Shown: in pieces, positions 48,176 through 50,926 of the stretch
Position numbering within the stretch: position 1 is the first letter of the stretch
How the letters are laid out: each line of letters begins with the position of its first letter
Notes under the pieces: generated by a model
What the model was told of the DNA's origin: nothing
Seen by the model: the letters and a program-made list of their open reading frames with translations, nothing else
The model's database searches: none
Made by a program: the position numbers and the translations under genes
Assembly: GCA_030123805.1 (NCBI GenBank)
Contig: JASJXV010000007.1
Coordinates: 1-50,926 of the forward strand
Direction: 5' to 3'
DNA: 50,926 nt
Source of the DNA: Gammaproteobacteria bacterium
GTDB lineage: Bacteria; Pseudomonadota; Gammaproteobacteria; Pseudomonadales; Azotimanducaceae

Positions 48176-50103
48176 TCCTGTTCTCTCATAGTCATCTTTA
48201 GAAATTCCTTGGCGTCCTCAATACTTCTGGTGAGCGGCATACTTGGCAGACTTTTTATAAATAACTTACCATAGGATTTACTAAATACTCTGGGATCACC
48301 GAGTACGAACATTCCTTTATCGGTTTCGTCCCGAATCAATCTTCCGAATCCCTGCTTGAGTGCAATCACCGCTTCGGGTAATTGGTAGTTAAAAAAGCCA
48401 TTCACTCCTGCTGAAGACATTGAATCCAACCGTGCCTTTACCACAGGATCTGCCGGGCTGAGGAATGGCAGTTTGTCGATGATGACGCATGTCAACGCAT
48501 CACCCTTAACGTCCACGCCTTCCCAAAAACTGTTTGTTCCCAATAATACATCATGTTCTTGTTTTTTGAATTTGCGAATTAATTCTGAGCGAGGCATGCT
48601 CCCCTGCACCAGGCATTTCAGATTGGTCTCCCTGCTTAACTTTTCTGCGGTTTCTTCTAAGGCGCGATGACTGGTAAACAGAAAGAAGGTGCCGCCCTGA
48701 TTCGCTTCAATCAGTGGTTTCATCTGATCTACCAGCCTGGACGTATATGAAATATCTGAAGGTAAGGGTAAATCTTCAGGTACATAGAATAACACTTGTT
48801 CGTCAAATCTGTAGGGGCTCTCCAATCTTATCGTGCTGGTATTTTCTGTTACACCCAGTGTGTTCATGAAATATCCAAACGATTCCGCAACAGACAGCGT
48901 AGCAGAGGTAAATACCCAGGTGGCGCCAACTTCCTGTACCAATTCCCCAAATTGTCTGGATACATCCAAGGGCGACAGGTGTAATACAAATCCATATTTA
49001 CTGGATTCAACCCAATGCACATACTCATCATCTGACTCTATACGCTCTGTCAAATGGGCAAACATGTCAGCAAGCTTTACCAGTCTGCGGTTACAATTTT
49101 CCAAACCCTGGCTTCTCTCACAAACGGTGGCGAGCAGGTTCGATAATTCGATCAAACTAACGTCAAGATTTGATATAGCATCAACGACATCTGTTATCTC
49201 TTTTACATCTGACCAGGATGCAGGGCTATTTCCAATATCCATAGAAATCGCCAGAGCCTGTACGCTGTGTTGTAATTCCTGCAGAGAACCCGACAAGCGA
49301 AAATCATCATCACCGAGAAGGAACAATTCTGTCTGAACATCCCTGCTAAGATCCGTTAATTGCCTGCTACTGAGCGACATACCAAAAAATGTACTGGCAA
49401 TATCCGCAACCTGATGCGCCTCATCAACCACGAACGCATCCACAACCGGCAGCACCTGGCCAATTCCCTCTTCCTTTAGTACCAGATCTGCGAACATTAG
49501 ATGATGGTTCACTACTATAATATCTGCCTGACTGGCTGTAGATCTCGCATGATAGACAGGGCACTCATTAAATCTGGCACAATTCTGGCCCAAACAATTA
49601 TCCACCGTGCTGGTTACCTTTGGCCATACAGATGAGTTTTCGTGCACGTCTGTTACCTCAGATATGTCACCTGTAGTTGTGCTTGACCACCAGGTTCTTA
49701 TTATCTGCAATTCATTCAGAATTTTTCTCGAGGTCTCCAAGCCGCTATCAATAGATGATTGCATCCTTTCAGGACACAGATAATTTGCGCGACCTTTTAG
49801 CAGTGCAGATTTGAAATTTATATCGAGTGTTGCCTTTATCTGCGGGAGATCTTTGTAAAATAGTTGATCTTGTAAGTTTCGGGTTCCGGTAGAAATGACA
49901 ACCTTCAACCCGGAGCACACAGCCGGGACAAGGTAGGCTAAAGTCTTTCCTGTACCCGTACCCGCTTCAACTACTAAATGTCTATCATCTTTCAATGCGC
50001 TTTCTACGGCGTTTGCCATTTCCAACTGTTCAGCCCTGACCGTAAAGTCAGGAAACGTGTCTACAAAGGGGCCGCTTTCCCCCAGAATTGTGGCGCACTT
50101 CAT
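48172..50103 (-). CDS. yoaA: ATP-dependent DNA helicase, YoaA/DinG family (XPD-like)
   Basis: This is an iron-sulphur superfamily 2 helicase that unwinds DNA 5' to 3'. E. coli YoaA works with the HolC subunit at stalled forks. Seen are Walker A VEAGTGTGKTLAYLVPA, four clustered cysteines for the Fe-S cluster (YLCPER, then NCLGQNCARFNECP), Walker B VVDEAHQ, and the C-terminal QGFGRLIRDETDKG motif. ATG 50103 has GGAGGA 9 bases upstream and is preferred to 50127. The length of about 643 residues fits YoaA better than the longer DinG. No SOS box is seen upstream. Confidence 0.92.
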   Translation of the reverse strand: MKCATILGESGPFVDTFPDFTVRAEQLEMANAVESALKDDRHLVVEAGTGTGKTLAYLVPAVCSGLKVVISTGTRNLQDQLFYKDLPQIKATLDINFKSALLKGRANYLCPERMQSSIDSGLETSRKILNELQIIRTWWSSTTTGDISEVTDVHENSSVWPKVTSTVDNCLGQNCARFNECPVYHARSTASQADIIVVNHHLMFADLVLKEEGIGQVLPVVDAFVVDEAHQVADIASTFFGMSLSSRQLTDLSRDVQTELFLLGDDDFRLSGSLQELQHSVQALAISMDIGNSPASWSDVKEITDVVDAISNLDVSLIELSNLLATVCERSQGLENCNRRLVKLADMFAHLTERIESDDEYVHWVESSKYGFVLHLSPLDVSRQFGELVQEVGATWVFTSATLSVAESFGYFMNTLGVTENTSTIRLESPYRFDEQVLFYVPEDLPLPSDISYTSRLVDQMKPLIEANQGGTFFLFTSHRALEETAEKLSRETNLKCLVQGSMPRSELIRKFKKQEHDVLLGTNSFWEGVDVKGDALTCVIIDKLPFLSPADPVVKARLDSMSSAGVNGFFNYQLPEAVIALKQGFGRLIRDETDKGMFVLGDPRVFSKSYGKLFIKSLPSMPLTRSIEDAKEFLKMTMREQD

Positions 50104-50192
50104 AAAGTGCGATCCTCCGCTAAGCATTATCCTTTCTCGTGAACTTTAATGTAAACTTGTCATGTTTCATTGTAACGGGTTAGGTAAAATAA

Positions 50193-50738
50193 GTGAGCAG
50201 AATTTCAGCCGTCATACTTGCTGGAGGAGAAGGCAAACGTGTGGGAAGTCAGGATAAAGGCCTGCTGAAGTGGCGCGGTAGGCCCATGGTTCAGCATATA
50301 ATTGAAGCACTGGCTCCCCAGGTCGATGAAATACTGATTAGCTGCAACAGAAATATGGACACCTACAGGAATTTCGATTTGCCGCTTGTTGCTGATGAAA
50401 TTGAGGGGTTTCTGGGACCCTTGTCCGGATTAGCAAGCGCCAATAAATTCTGTCACTTCGATCTGGTTTTAACTGTGCCCTGTGATTGTCCCCTGCTGCC
50501 TTCAAACCTGGCACAGAACCTCTATAAAAGTCTTCAATCTGCTGACATAGCGGTTGCTCATGACGGTACAGATTTACAACCCATGTTCTTGCTCGTGCAA
50601 AAAAGCGTAATCGCATCAATCGAAAACTACCTGGCAGAGGGCAATCGATCTGTTAAAGGTTGGCTGGAAACCAGAAGCTATACCACCGCACAATTTACCG
50701 ATGGCTTTCTGAATCTGAATGAATTGACGGGTCAATAG
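50193..50738 (+). CDS. mobA: Molybdenum cofactor guanylyltransferase
   Basis: MobA joins GMP to molybdopterin to form the guanine dinucleotide cofactor. The 181-residue protein has the nucleotidyl-binding loop ILAGGEGKRVGSQDKGLLKWRGRP at about 8-31, the Asp motif in VLTVPCDCPLLP near 95-106 and LQPMFLLVQ. The start is GTG at 50193, 89 bases from the divergent yoaA. It implies that the organism uses molybdoenzymes. Confidence 0.94.
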   Translation: MSRISAVILAGGEGKRVGSQDKGLLKWRGRPMVQHIIEALAPQVDEILISCNRNMDTYRNFDLPLVADEIEGFLGPLSGLASANKFCHFDLVLTVPCDCPLLPSNLAQNLYKSLQSADIAVAHDGTDLQPMFLLVQKSVIASIENYLAEGNRSVKGWLETRSYTTAQFTDGFLNLNELTGQ

Positions 50739-50784
50739 TACACGGGGATTGCGAACATCGAACTTTTTGCGACGCTATCATTGA

Positions 50785-50807
50785 AACCTCTGAATTAATC
50801 AGAGGTT
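50785..50807. terminator. Hairpin between convergent mobA and the histone-like gene
   Basis: AACCTCTGA (50785-50793), loop ATTAA, TCAGAGGTT (50799-50807) is a perfect 9-bp stem between two converging genes. The plus strand continues with CCCC rather than T. On the minus strand TTCAATG follows. It is a plausible weak bidirectional terminator by position. Confidence 0.5.
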
Positions 50808-50857
50808 CCCCAGTGACTAGTTCTCCACCTTTTTCCTGGCGAGCGTCTTATTTGCTG

Positions 50858-50926
50858 CTACTTTCTTTTTACAGCTTTCTTTTTGGCGGCTGGTTTTTTC
50901 TTGGCAGCCTTCTTCTTAGCGGCTGG
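50858..50926 (-). CDS. Histone H1-like Lys/Ala-rich protein, C-terminal fragment (cut by window edge)
   Basis: The minus strand ends in a frame of 22 codons plus TAG. The sequence is built of AAKKK and KKP units (PAAKKKAAKKKP, then AAKKKAVKRK). Such PAAKK-type tails are typical of bacterial histone H1-like and AlgP-type nucleoid proteins, which bind DNA nonspecifically. Only the tail is visible, so a basic tail on another protein cannot be excluded. Confidence 0.7.
   Translation of the reverse strand, partial: PAAKKKAAKKKPAAKKKAVKRK

Overview
The window is a core-genome segment of a gammaproteobacterium. The gene order recX-recA / mutS / fdxA / nlpD-popT-pcm-truD-ispF-ispD-ftsB-eno-kdsA-pyrG-tilS-dnaE-rnhB-lpxB-fabZ-lpxD-skp-bamA-rseP-dxr-cdsA-frr-pyrH-tsf-rpsB / map-glnD-dapC-dapD-dapE follows the arrangement known from Pseudomonas and related orders. 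Several proteins are also of the Pseudomonas type: the seven-iron ferredoxin, the long DapD and the succinyl branch of lysine synthesis. Type II secretion genes and a lysine/alanine-rich histone-like tail fit a free-living Gram-negative. I cannot name the genus. I see no phage, plasmid, defence or biosynthetic cluster.

Layout. Positions 1-1132 carry the recX start (cut by the edge) and recA on the minus strand, with a LexA-type SOS box and promoter far upstream of recA. mutS and fdxA follow on the plus strand. From 4621 to 32275 there is an unbroken run of 25 minus-strand genes, read from rpsB towards nlpD. They cover translation (rpsB, tsf, frr), UMP kinase, phospholipid and isoprenoid synthesis (cdsA, dxr, ispD, ispF), outer-membrane assembly and regulated proteolysis (rseP, bamA, skp), lipid A (lpxD, lpxB, with fabZ), replication (rnhB, dnaE), tRNA modification (tilS, truD), CTP, KDO-8-P and enolase (pyrG, kdsA, eno), division (ftsB, nlpD), protein repair (pcm) and an undecaprenyl-phosphate carrier (popT). 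The plus strand resumes with map, glnD, dapC, dapD, dapE, an unrecognised small gene, gspN, gspC, gspD and plsB. The last part has yoaA-tsaB-rsmJ on the minus strand, mobA on the plus strand and the 3' end of a histone-like gene.

The notable features are in gene content and intergenic DNA. Genes usually found inside this conserved order are absent at their expected places: rpoS, surE, accA, lpxA and uppS. Their neighbours abut cleanly, often by 4-nt overlaps. Intergenic spaces hold two families of short repeats. One has an AGCAAATCGCGAGAGCCA-like core plus a GCGGCGGACCG hairpin, with five sites. The other has palindromes with GGGGAC cores of the kind linked to REP-associated tyrosine transposases, with two sites. 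Other points are a long acidic tail on ribosomal protein S2, a long S2 leader, and a 19-bp tandem duplication spanning the recX start.

Coding calls are firm for nearly all genes because the proteins are well-known families. Start codons were adjusted where a Shine-Dalgarno sequence or family length argued for it. Promoters and hairpins are read by eye and are less certain.
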